From Pseudomonadota bacterium (lineage in GTDB: Bacteria > Desulfobacterota > Syntrophorhabdia > Syntrophorhabdales > Syntrophorhabdaceae): a DNA stretch of 40,506 nt. Within the stretch, counting starts at the first letter, position 1. Each line of letters opens with the position of its first letter. The translations under genes were made by a program, and so were the position numbers. A model generated the notes under the pieces. That model searched no databases. It had not been told where the DNA came from and saw only the letters and a program-made list of their open reading frames with translations. The stretch is taken from assembly GCA_026388255.1 (NCBI GenBank), contig JAPLKC010000032.1, positions 1 to 40,506 on the forward strand, in the 5' to 3' direction. Positions 1 through 8,086 of this stretch are shown one piece after another.

Positions 1-2949
1 TGTATCATAAAACTCTATGGCGCCATAGGTACAAGCCGTGATACATGCCCCACAGGATATACAATCACTCTCATTTACCTCGGCAACAGAACCGGAGGCA
101 GTAACTGTGTCATGGGAGAGAAGGGTCAAAACCCGGCCTGCCGCTCCATAAGCCTGGTTAATCGTTTCCGATATATGCTTGGGATAGTGGGCTATGCCAC
201 AGAGGTAAATGCCATCGGTGCCAAACTCCACCGGTCTTAATTTGACATGGGCTTCTTTGAACCAATCATCGGGTCCCAAAGAAACCTTGAACAACAAGGA
301 CATTTCCTTGTTTCCGGCCGAGGGAATAACGGCGGCAGCCAAAGAAAGTAAATCAGCATCGATTGCCAGCTTCTTACCTAAAATATAATCGGTCGCCGTA
401 ACCCTGAGCATGCGCCGCCCCTCTTCCTCAACAGCTTCCACCTGCGGTTTATCCTGTGGCTCATAGCGGATGAACTTTACATCTTTATTTGATGCATCCC
501 GGTAATAATCCTCACTAAACCCATAGGTTCGCATATCCCGGAAGAGAATGGTTATATCCATCCGGGGGTTTATCTCTTTCAGTTTTAAGGCGTTCTTTAC
601 AGAGTTGCTGCAACATATCCGGGCGCAGTAATTTCTGTCCTCATTTCTGCAGCCTACGCATTGGATCATCACCAGGCTCTGGGCGTTCATCACCCTTTCT
701 TCTCCTTGGGCGATCTGCTCCTCCAACTCCAGATTGGTCATTACCCTATCATCTTCCCCATAAAGGTATTCGGTGGGTTTATATTCATCAGCACCGATGG
801 CGATGACGGTTGCCCCATGTTTTATCTCGGTGATCCCCCTGTCCGACTTCACTTTGGTGACAAAATTCCCCACATAACCGGTAGCCTCCGGGATCGTGGC
901 ATCCGTATAAACATGGATGAGGGGGTGCTGGTAAATCTTGCGCACAAGATCACGCAAATAGGCCTGAACATCCATCCCGTCCAGCGTGGAATGAATTCTT
1001 CGCGCCGTTCCCCCCAGATCAGTATCCTTTTCCACCAGACAAACCTCATGCCCCTGCTTCGCTATGGAGAGGGCGCACGTCATGCCGGCGATACCGCCGC
1101 CAACCACCAGCGCCGTCCTGTTGACCGGCAGATCAAATTCCTGCAAGGGCTTCAAACGGCAAACTCGCGCTACCGACATCCTGATGATATCCTTTGCCTT
1201 TTGGGTGGCTTCTTCCTTTTCCTTGGCGTGGACCCAGGAACAATGTTCTCTAATATTCGCCATGTCTAAGTAATATTGATTAATTCCCGCCTCCCGCAGG
1301 GTGTCCCGGAATAGCGGTTCAAGGGTCCTGGGGGAGCAGGCGGCAATAACCACGCGATTGAGCCCTTTTTCCTTTGCCAGATCTGATATTTGTTGGGCAG
1401 AATTGGTAGCACAGGAAAATAGCTGTTCCTGAGCGTAGACAACATTGGGCAAAGTTAAGGCATATTCCACTGTGGAAGGAACTCCTACTATCCTGCCGAT
1501 GTTAGCCCCACAATGACACACAAAGACTCCTATTCTTGGCTCCTCTTGGGAAACATCCCTTTCCGGCGGATATATCCTTTCTTTGGACAGCTCTCCTCGC
1601 CGGTAGTCAAGGAGTTCACCACATTGGGAGCCGGCAGCGCTGGCGGTAAAAACCGACTCGGGAATATCTGTAGGACCCTGGAAGGCTCCGCTTACAAAGA
1701 TCCCAGGCCTGGTGGTCTCCATAGGATTGGAAGGAATTGCTTTACAGAATCCGTGAGCATTGAGTTCGATGCCGAACTTGTTTGCCAGGCCCTGCACATC
1801 AGCAGGTGGGTTCAAGCCAACGGATAGTACCACCATATCGAATTCTTCCTCTTTTACTCCTTCGTCGGGTGTAGAATACCGTATGGTGACACTCTTGGTT
1901 TCCGGGTTCTCTTTTACTATGGATACGTAGCTTCTGAAAAATCGAACGCCGGGAAGGTTCTCTGCTCTTTCGTAGAATCGCTCAAAATCCTTGCCATAGG
2001 AACGAATATCGTTATGGAATACCGTACACTCGGCCTCTGCGTCATGTTCTTTTGTCAAAATCACCTGTTTCTGGGTATAGGTGCAGCATACGGCTGAGCA
2101 ATAGCTGTTTTCGCCCGGAGTAACCCGCCTGGAACCGACGCATTGAAGCCAGGCTACTTTATGGGGATGCTTCATGTCGGAAGCACGCAATATCTCGCCC
2201 TGGTATGGCCCGGTGGCGCATAACAGCCGTTCATAGTCCATACTGGTTACCACGTTTACAAATTGTCCGTATCTATATTCCTCCCTCACCTTGGGATCAA
2301 AGGGCTCAAAGCCGGAAGACAGAATGATGGCCCCTACATTTACTTCTACCTTCTCCAGCGTTTGATTGAAATCTATGGCGTTGTTCTTACATGCTCCTTC
2401 GCAAATCCGACATTTCTTCTCTTTAAGGTAAAGACAGCTTTCATCTATATAGGTGACCAGTGGAATTGCCTGAGCGAAGTATACATGGACGGCTTTATTC
2501 TTCGATATTTCCTGATTATATTGATCAGGATATTTGACCGGGCAATACTCTACACAGGTAGTACAACCCGTGCATTTGTCCTCAAGAATATACCTGGGCT
2601 TTTTAATCAGCGTTACGTTAAAATTTCCTGCTTGCCCTTCTACACTGTCAACTTCAGTATAGGTGAGTACCTCTATATTCGGATGCCGGCCGACCTCGAC
2701 CAGTTTCGGTGCGAGTATTCACATGGAGCAGTCATTGGTGGGAAAGGTCTTGTCAAGCTGGGCCATGTGGCCGCCTATGCTCGGCGCCTTTTCAACCAAA
2801 TAAACCTTAAAACCGGCAGTGGCAAGATCAAGAGAGGCCTGAATACCGCTGATCCCTCCACCGACAACCATTACGTCTCCGAAATTGTTGTCTCCAAAAT
2901 TGTTACAAAGTTGTTGAACATTTTCTTTTAGCGATATTACGTTTTCCAT
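1..2949 (-). CDS. bamE: BamE-like double HdrA flavoprotein, selenocysteine-containing, 3' end outside window
   Basis: HdrA-like electron-transfer subunit of a class II benzoyl-CoA reductase complex, cytoplasmic. The frame runs from ATG 2949 (GAGGGAA upstream) to the left edge, about 983 codons, interrupted only by one UGA at 2721-2719 (codon 77). The first module has the FAD motif [10 protein letters not shown] (about residue 28), then PTNDCSM-UGA-ILAPK, where HdrA proteins have a Cys in CSxCILTPK. Two ferredoxin-like Cys clusters ([15 protein letters not shown]) and QCVGSR follow. A second HdrA-like module starts near 1120 with [10 protein letters not shown], has QCVGCRNE, and ends in a ferredoxin motif CISCGAC at the edge. 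Placement after bamB, bamC and bamD points to BamE; a general HdrA is the alternative. Reading UGA as Sec is inference supported by alignment to the Cys and by the hairpin downstream. The C-terminus is not visible. Confidence 0.85.
2686..2721 (-). promoter_or_regulatory. Sec UGA codon with candidate bacterial SECIS hairpin
   Basis: The UGA occupies 2721-2719. By eye, 2703-2698 (CUGGUC) pairs with 2691-2686 (GGCCGG) in six pairs including two G-U, closing the 6-nt loop GAGGUC. The loop starts 22 nt after the UGA and its first base is G, which fits what is known of bacterial SECIS elements (short stem-loop, G early in the loop, roughly 16-37 nt downstream). An alternative hairpin closer to the UGA (CUCG with CGAG) competes with it. 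No folding program was run. Confidence 0.6.
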
Positions 2950-3012
2950 TTTCTATTCCCTCATAAGGTTCTATGTTCCCGTAGTGTCCGGGTTCGGCTG
3001 TGTTAGCCGTAG

Positions 3013-3792
3013 TTAATTTGTTGAGCAGCCAAGCCTCTCCTCGTGCGAATACACCGACATGTGACTGCCACGTACCTGACCAACCAGGGTAATGCCCAGA
3101 TCATGAGCAAGCGAAATTGCGCTTCCCGTCGGCGTGTGCCGCGAAACAACAAGCGGGGCCTGCATTCTTGCCGCCTTACGCAACATCTCCGTCGAAACGC
3201 GGCCGGTAGTCAGAATCCATTTATCTCTTGTTGATAGTCCCCTCATCAGACATTCACCTTGTATCTTGTCCAGTGTGTTATGCCGTCCGATATCCTCAGT
3301 CACTACGAGCAGGTTCTTGCCATCGGACAGAGCTGAAGTGTGTACACCGCCGCTATACCGATACAACTCCTCCTGACCATGAAAATCTTTCATCACTGAC
3401 AGTAATTTCTCTGGTGTAGTAACAATATCCGAATCAACTCTCTGCCCATAAGTTGTGAAAGTTGCGCCACCTCCGCACCCGGAGGTAAGCGTCCGCTTAG
3501 TCGGTAATTCAAAATTGGGATTGGAGAGCCTCACATCGACTTCCGATTCCGCGTCACAAATATTCATCATCATCACATCACCCATACCTGAGATGATTCC
3601 CTCTGAGTACAGGAATCCGAGGACAAGGAAATTCAGCTTGGTTGGAGTGCACAGGATACTGACCAGGTGCTGAAGATTGACATAGACAATAAGCTCCTTT
3701 TCGAAAGGTGCGTGGCCATTGGTTCTGACCCATCCAGCCTCGGAAAAGCGATTAAAGACTATATCCGTTGCTACACCTTCTATATCCGACAC
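3013..3792 (-). CDS. fdhD: FdhD-type sulfurtransferase for Mo/W cofactor
   Basis: 259 aa. FdhD proteins carry sulfur from a cysteine desulfurase to the bis-pterin Mo or W cofactor of formate dehydrogenases. Family signs are FLYSEGII (about residues 60-67), TSGCGGG around Cys106, VTEDIGRHNTLDKI and TTGRVSTEML. The classical CxxC motif reads CGGG here, so only the first Cys is present; many FdhD homologues vary at this place. The start is the GTG at 3792-3790, 36 nt after bamD; no better in-frame start is seen. The gene sits between bamD and bamE on the same strand, 63 nt before bamE, so it is likely co-transcribed with the reductase genes. No formate dehydrogenase gene is next to it. Candidate clients are BamB or the molybdoenzyme at 8087. 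Confidence 0.9.
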   Translation of the reverse strand: MSDIEGVATDIVFNRFSEAGWVRTNGHAPFEKELIVYVNLQHLVSILCTPTKLNFLVLGFLYSEGIISGMGDVMMMNICDAESEVDVRLSNPNFELPTKRTLTSGCGGGATFTTYGQRVDSDIVTTPEKLLSVMKDFHGQEELYRYSGGVHTSALSDGKNLLVVTEDIGRHNTLDKIQGECLMRGLSTRDKWILTTGRVSTEMLRKAARMQAPLVVSRHTPTGSAISLAHDLGITLVGQVRGSHMSVYSHEERLGCSTN

Positions 3793-3828
3793 GCCAAACG
3801 ATTCTTTAATGTTCAGTTTCTTCGTCCT

Positions 3829-4986
3829 CTAAATCACTTCCTGGAGAATCTCTGTAATATCCATAACTTCTATATCACCGGCATGATTCGTGACTAACCT
3901 GCTATCTTCAAGAGCGGTGACGCAATAGGGACAGGCAGTAGCCAGTACTTCGGCCCCAGCCTCGATAGCTTGCTCTATTCTGATGTTGGAGAATCTTTCA
4001 TGCTTTTCTGTTTCCATCCAAATTCTGCCGCCCCCCATTCCGCAACAAAGACTGTCTTCCCGCGCATCAACCATCTCTGTCAGTTCCAAGCCGGGTATCT
4101 TCTTTAAGACTTCTCGGGGTTCGTCATATACGCCATTATGTCGACCCAGGTAACATGGATCATGATATGTGACTTTCTTTGCGAACTCTTTGGTGATTTT
4201 AAGTCTCCCCTCATTGATCAACTCAAATAAATACTGTGAGATATGAACAATCTCAAAGTTGGCTCTGAATTCGGGATACTCGTTTTTGAAGGTATGAAAA
4301 CAATGAGCGGAAGAAGCAACGATCTTCTTCACCCCGTTGTCAACAAAAGTCTTGATATTTTCTCTGGCAAGGCGTTTGAATAATGCCTCGTTTCCCGTTT
4401 TACGCACACTCTCGCCACAGCATAATTCTTTGGAGCCTAATATGCCAAAATCTACCCCTGCCTTTTTGAGGATATTGGCCGTGGCTTGAGATACCTTCTT
4501 TAATCTCGGGTCATAGCTGGGATAGCAGCAGGGAAAATAGAGTATTTCAGTATTCTCATCAAACTCTTTGATGTCCAGATCTTTCGCCCAGTTTGCCCTG
4601 TCATTCGGTTCCTGTCCCCAGGGGTTACCCACACTGGCAATGCTTGTCATTATACCGCGGAGATTGGGGATGCTGGCAGGGACTACACCGTCCGGCACCA
4701 TTATCCTGCGCATAGCCCGTACAATATCTATTGTGTTTACGCCTCTGGGGCAACGCTGAACACAATTACGGCAACTGACGCACATCCATATGTCTTCGGA
4801 TTCAAAAGGGACCACACCCAATTGTGCCTGATGGTTCAGTTTGCGAACAAAATATTTTCTAACACGATTCCAGGGACAGACAGTCTCACATTTACCGCAG
4901 TGATAGCAGAATTTGAAGTCGTCTCCACCTGCTTCTTTTATGCCATCTATTACTATTTTAAAGGGCTCTAAGGGTAAAATCTCCAT
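3829..4986 (-). CDS. bamD: BamD-like HdrD-type iron-sulfur protein
   Basis: 385 aa, cytoplasmic. The N-terminus holds two ferredoxin-type clusters: Cys27, 30, 33, 37 and Cys69, 72, 75, 79. Then come two CCG domains as in HdrB/HdrD: CCYPSYDPR with ELCCGES and a later Cys (SSAHC), and DPCYLGRHNGVYDEPREVL with SLCCGMGGGR and ACPYC. In heterodisulfide reductases the CCG domains bind unusual [4Fe-4S] clusters where electrons meet a thiol substrate; in the Bam complex the HdrD-like subunit is thought to take part in electron transfer. Position between bamC and bamE matches the bamBCDE order known from Geobacter. Start ATG 4986 with AGAGG upstream. A generic (Fe-S)-binding oxidoreductase is the fallback name. 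Confidence 0.88.
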   Translation of the reverse strand: MEILPLEPFKIVIDGIKEAGGDDFKFCYHCGKCETVCPWNRVRKYFVRKLNHQAQLGVVPFESEDIWMCVSCRNCVQRCPRGVNTIDIVRAMRRIMVPDGVVPASIPNLRGIMTSIASVGNPWGQEPNDRANWAKDLDIKEFDENTEILYFPCCYPSYDPRLKKVSQATANILKKAGVDFGILGSKELCCGESVRKTGNEALFKRLARENIKTFVDNGVKKIVASSAHCFHTFKNEYPEFRANFEIVHISQYLFELINEGRLKITKEFAKKVTYHDPCYLGRHNGVYDEPREVLKKIPGLELTEMVDAREDSLCCGMGGGRIWMETEKHERFSNIRIEQAIEAGAEVLATACPYCVTALEDSRLVTNHAGDIEVMDITEILQEVI

Positions 4987-5021
4987 TATCTTTTTCCAAC
5001 CTCTTCTTTTGCCTTAATGCT

Positions 5022-5552
5022 TTATTCCTTCTTTGACATCCGGGCAACGGTATCTGCTATGTTCTGCAATCCATATTTGTTTGCCAATGATTCCAATCCT
5101 ATTTCCATGTCTCCCAGTTTCTCTTCTTCTTCAACTTCCTCTTCCCTTTCTTCGCAAATCAGTGCATCATTTAAGCACCACTTAACGCACAAAGGCTCTT
5201 CTTCACCTTCACACATATCACATTTGAGAGGAAGACCGGAATCGGGTTCTTTGAAAGCGTCCCTGGATGGGCAAGAAGCCCTGCAGAAGCCGCACTCGGA
5301 GTATTCCTTCCCGTCAATCACATATTTGTCTCTGCCCATACATTCGGCTGCAGTGTATTCACCCGCGTATACGGGAACATATATGTCTCTTATCGGTTCG
5401 CGAATCATCCGAATCCGGGACCTCGCCGGATTGTTGCTGCTATATTTCGGGTTAGCGTGAAAAGCTGAACAGATTACCTCGCATGCCCGGCAACCATTGC
5501 ATTTATCAAGATCGATCTTGATTGTCTTGACTTTCTTCTTAACCTTGCTCAT
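5022..5552 (-). CDS. bamC: BamC-like ferredoxin subunit of benzoyl-CoA reductase
   Basis: 176 aa polyferredoxin that passes electrons to BamB. Cys18, 21, 24 and 28 (CNGCRACEVIC) form a first [4Fe-4S] motif; further clusters are suggested by CGFCRASCP and by CDMC with CVKWC. The tail (about residues 132-145) is very acidic, a run of Glu broken by Val and Lys. The start ATG 5552 overlaps the end of bamB by 14 nt, so the two are probably translationally coupled; this fits the known BamB-BamC heteromer. Length and Cys spacing match the small FeS partner of AOR-family enzymes generally. The BamC name rests on the strong BamB call. Confidence 0.88.
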   Translation of the reverse strand: MSKVKKKVKTIKIDLDKCNGCRACEVICSAFHANPKYSSNNPARSRIRMIREPIRDIYVPVYAGEYTAAECMGRDKYVIDGKEYSECGFCRASCPSRDAFKEPDSGLPLKCDMCEGEEEPLCVKWCLNDALICEEREEEVEEEEKLGDMEIGLESLANKYGLQNIADTVARMSKKE

Positions 5553-7509
5553 TTTTTATTATACCTCTCTGTTCTAAGTCTTCGGCAACATAATCCATAC
5601 CTAATTTGTGCAAGGACTCTTTGGTGGGAATACCATCGTTATCCCACCCCTTAAACTTGTAATAAGCATCCAGGAGCTTTTCTTCAAGCTCGGGGAATCT
5701 TTTCTTCCAATGATCTTCGGGCGGCTTCTCATCAGCCCTCCTCAAACCTCTTCTCACATTAATGGCTCTGAGCAGATTTCGGTTCCTGTTATATACTTCC
5801 GTCAGCCCGTCTTCATCAATGTCGATTCCCGTTGCTGCTGTGATAAATTTCGGGTAATTGTGCATATGATAGGGAGGCTTCAGAGGAAATGACGACAAGC
5901 CTGCACACACTCCAAGGGCATCATCGATATAGTGCATCTTCTCCTGCCAGTCAACAATATCAACGGACATGTCAACAGTAGGATAATACGGATTTGAATG
6001 TTCTCCACGGAAATCCCAGTCAAGAACAATTTGCTTGAACTTATCATCAGGACATTGTATCCAATCACTTATGAATTCCTGTCTCTCCTCCATGGTCGCA
6101 AAAGGCGCCTGGGGGAACTGCCCTTCAATCTGGGTAATATTTATCTTCTCGCCGGTGGCATACATCAGGAAGTAAACAGGGTTCAGCATGCCAAGCTTAA
6201 GAGGCAACTGTTCATGTTTCTTAATAGTGTTATGGTCAAAGGCTTCCGCGCCTTTGCCGATCTTACGGGCTGCCCAGTAAACGCCGTCAGCCAGAATGTC
6301 TCCAATCCCTTCACGCCGCACAATCCTGTCAAGTAACCAGAAAAATTTCCCTTCGTTATCGGACGGGCACCCTTCAAAGTCTGCTTCGGTTAAGATACCG
6401 GCTTCTCTTAACTCAAAGGCGAAGGCCATGATTTGAGGGGTCGAGAATCCGTCCACTCCATACTCCGTAGCACGTTGAGCGATTCTAAAACCGAAATCCA
6501 GGTCGTCTACAAAAGCCGCCATTGTATAGGTAAGTTTCGTGAAGCATTTCATCATGTAGGTTGAAATTCCCGGGACGGAAATTATTGCACCGCATTTTAT
6601 CGGACAGTTATAACAACTTATTAACCGCGTCCGCACGGTTTCCTGAACGTCCTTCCACCTCTCTTCGACTTCCTTGGTCCAGAAGTCTTTTCTCCGGCTG
6701 CGGGCATTTCCCCAGGAGAAATTTTCCGTGTGCCACTGCTCATCAACGTGCAACATCTCCTGCGGTGACCCAAGCCCCTGTAAAATGGTCATTACGTTCG
6801 GAACCGGATTTTCTCCCCGGAATTTTATATATTTCAGCACGTCGTTGCAGAGCCCGATATATTCATCCGGTCGGGCAAGATTGACGTCCTTTGTTCCACG
6901 AACAACTATCGCCTTTACGCCTTTGTCTCCCATCACAGCGCCCATTCCAAGCCGACTGGAACTGGAGCGACCCTGCTCGATGGAGGCTGTAAAAACCCTA
7001 TTTTCACCGGCAAGACCGATGGCAGCCACCTGGGCGTTCGGCTGGTTCAACTCCTGTTTAATTAGTTCTGAAGTCTGAATAGCGCCCTTACCACGGAGAT
7101 GATTGGCATCACGTATTTCCACCTTGTCATTGTTTATCCATATATAGACAAGATCCGGGGACTTGCCGCGAAGGATGATTTTGTCATAACCGGCATACTT
7201 TAACTCCGGTGCAAAAAATCCTCCCATCATTGAATATCCCATTAACAAAGTCTGGGGAGAATAGCTGGTAACAATGGTACGATTAGCGCCTGGAGCAGGT
7301 GTGCCGCATAAAAGACCGGTGCTGAATATCAGTAGATTATCAGGAGAAAAAGGTTCGGTTTCAGGGGGAACCCTATCCCATAATATCTTGGCGTTAGTAC
7401 CTAAACCCCCAAGATGAAGTTCTGTCAATCTTGGGTCAGTTTCAACTCTCTCAATGTTTCCTCGTGATAGATCAATTTCTAAATTAAACCCTGTCTCTCC
7501 GTACCTCAT
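5539..7509 (-). CDS. bamB: Class II benzoyl-CoA reductase, tungsten catalytic subunit BamB
   Basis: 656 aa, aldehyde:ferredoxin oxidoreductase family. BamB reduces benzoyl-CoA to a cyclic dienoyl-CoA at a tungsten-bis-pterin site, the central step of anaerobic aromatic degradation. Residues remembered from the Geobacter metallireducens structure fall at the same numbers: Glu251, Glu257, His260 (EQWHTENF) and the W ligand Cys322 (MKCFTKL). Cys299, Cys302, Cys306 and Cys535 would bind the [4Fe-4S] cluster. The N-terminus (ETGFNLEIDLSRG, LGGLGTNAK) and IEQGRSSSSRLGMGAVMGDKG (about 177-197) are the usual AOR pterin-binding regions. No signal peptide. ATG 7509 is preceded by AGGGGA, and a sigma-70 promoter lies about 40-70 nt upstream. 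Length equals that of known BamB proteins. I see no broken or missing key residue. Confidence 0.95.
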   Translation of the reverse strand: MRYGETGFNLEIDLSRGNIERVETDPRLTELHLGGLGTNAKILWDRVPPETEPFSPDNLLIFSTGLLCGTPAPGANRTIVTSYSPQTLLMGYSMMGGFFAPELKYAGYDKIILRGKSPDLVYIWINNDKVEIRDANHLRGKGAIQTSELIKQELNQPNAQVAAIGLAGENRVFTASIEQGRSSSSRLGMGAVMGDKGVKAIVVRGTKDVNLARPDEYIGLCNDVLKYIKFRGENPVPNVMTILQGLGSPQEMLHVDEQWHTENFSWGNARSRRKDFWTKEVEERWKDVQETVRTRLISCYNCPIKCGAIISVPGISTYMMKCFTKLTYTMAAFVDDLDFGFRIAQRATEYGVDGFSTPQIMAFAFELREAGILTEADFEGCPSDNEGKFFWLLDRIVRREGIGDILADGVYWAARKIGKGAEAFDHNTIKKHEQLPLKLGMLNPVYFLMYATGEKINITQIEGQFPQAPFATMEERQEFISDWIQCPDDKFKQIVLDWDFRGEHSNPYYPTVDMSVDIVDWQEKMHYIDDALGVCAGLSSFPLKPPYHMHNYPKFITAATGIDIDEDGLTEVYNRNRNLLRAINVRRGLRRADEKPPEDHWKKRFPELEEKLLDAYYKFKGWDNDGIPTKESLHKLGMDYVAEDLEQRGIIKNEQG

Positions 7510-7549
7510 GTTTTTATCCCCTATATTTGATCATTTACAACATAAGCGT

Positions 7550-7578
7550 AATTTATCAAATTGAAAAAATCTTGTCAA
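7550..7578 (-). promoter_or_regulatory. Sigma-70 type promoter of the bam operon
   Basis: On the minus strand TTGACA (7578-7573), a 17-nt spacer, and TAAATT (7555-7550). The -35 box is perfect and the -10 differs at two positions. Transcription would start near 7543, giving a leader of about 34 nt that includes the AGGGGA ribosome site of bamB. Confidence 0.75.
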
Positions 7579-8086
7579 TAAAAATAATGAAATATTTCAC
7601 AATGAAAACAAGCGGTTCATCGACCCCCGCATTGGAGATAATTCTAATTAAATGGTATCAAAAATCCTTAATAAGGTATTAATATGGTCTTCTTATGATT
7701 TTTACTAAAGCAAGTCGCAACATAAAGTAACTATTGAACAATATGAAGGCGTTACAGGCAACGAGAACCTGTTCCTTTATTCGGATAAATCACGTTTTGC
7801 CCGGTTTTTGTATTCTTCTTCCTGTTGCCGCTTCAGACGAACTATTGCGCAACTATTATGTGAAATTAAAACTATAAGAGAACCGGGGTGAACAACGCTA
7901 TAGAAAAAAAAGTACAGGGCAGGTATAATTTAATTGTTAAAGTGCATGAAAGAAGCCGTAAATAAATATGCTGTCAGGTGCAACAAAAGCCGTTAAAGAA
8001 AACGGATTTAAAAAATCAGGCATTGTTTGACATGCCGGGAACACCTGTTGAGCGTTGCTGCAAAATTAAGGAGGTCAGGTTAGATT
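7579..8086. other. Divergent intergenic region between bamB and the molybdoenzyme
   Basis: About 500 nt without a convincing gene. It is AT-rich near bamB and holds a small palindrome CCTTAATAAGG (7666-7676) followed by TATTAATA, which could be an operator. A TATAAT lies at about 7932 on the plus strand without a good -35. A strong ribosome site (AAGGAGG near 8070) precedes the ATG at 8087. I see no sigma-54 box and no RNA gene. Confidence 0.5.

Noticed and set aside
661-1269. Plus-strand frames of 60-220 residues across 1-3000
   Set aside because: They lie opposite the bamE frame, have no ribosome sites and no recognisable domains.
2719-2949. A separate 76-residue protein ending at the UGA
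   Set aside because: Conserved HdrA sequence continues in the same frame directly after the UGA for over 900 codons, so a truncated small gene or a nonsense mutation is less likely than selenocysteine.
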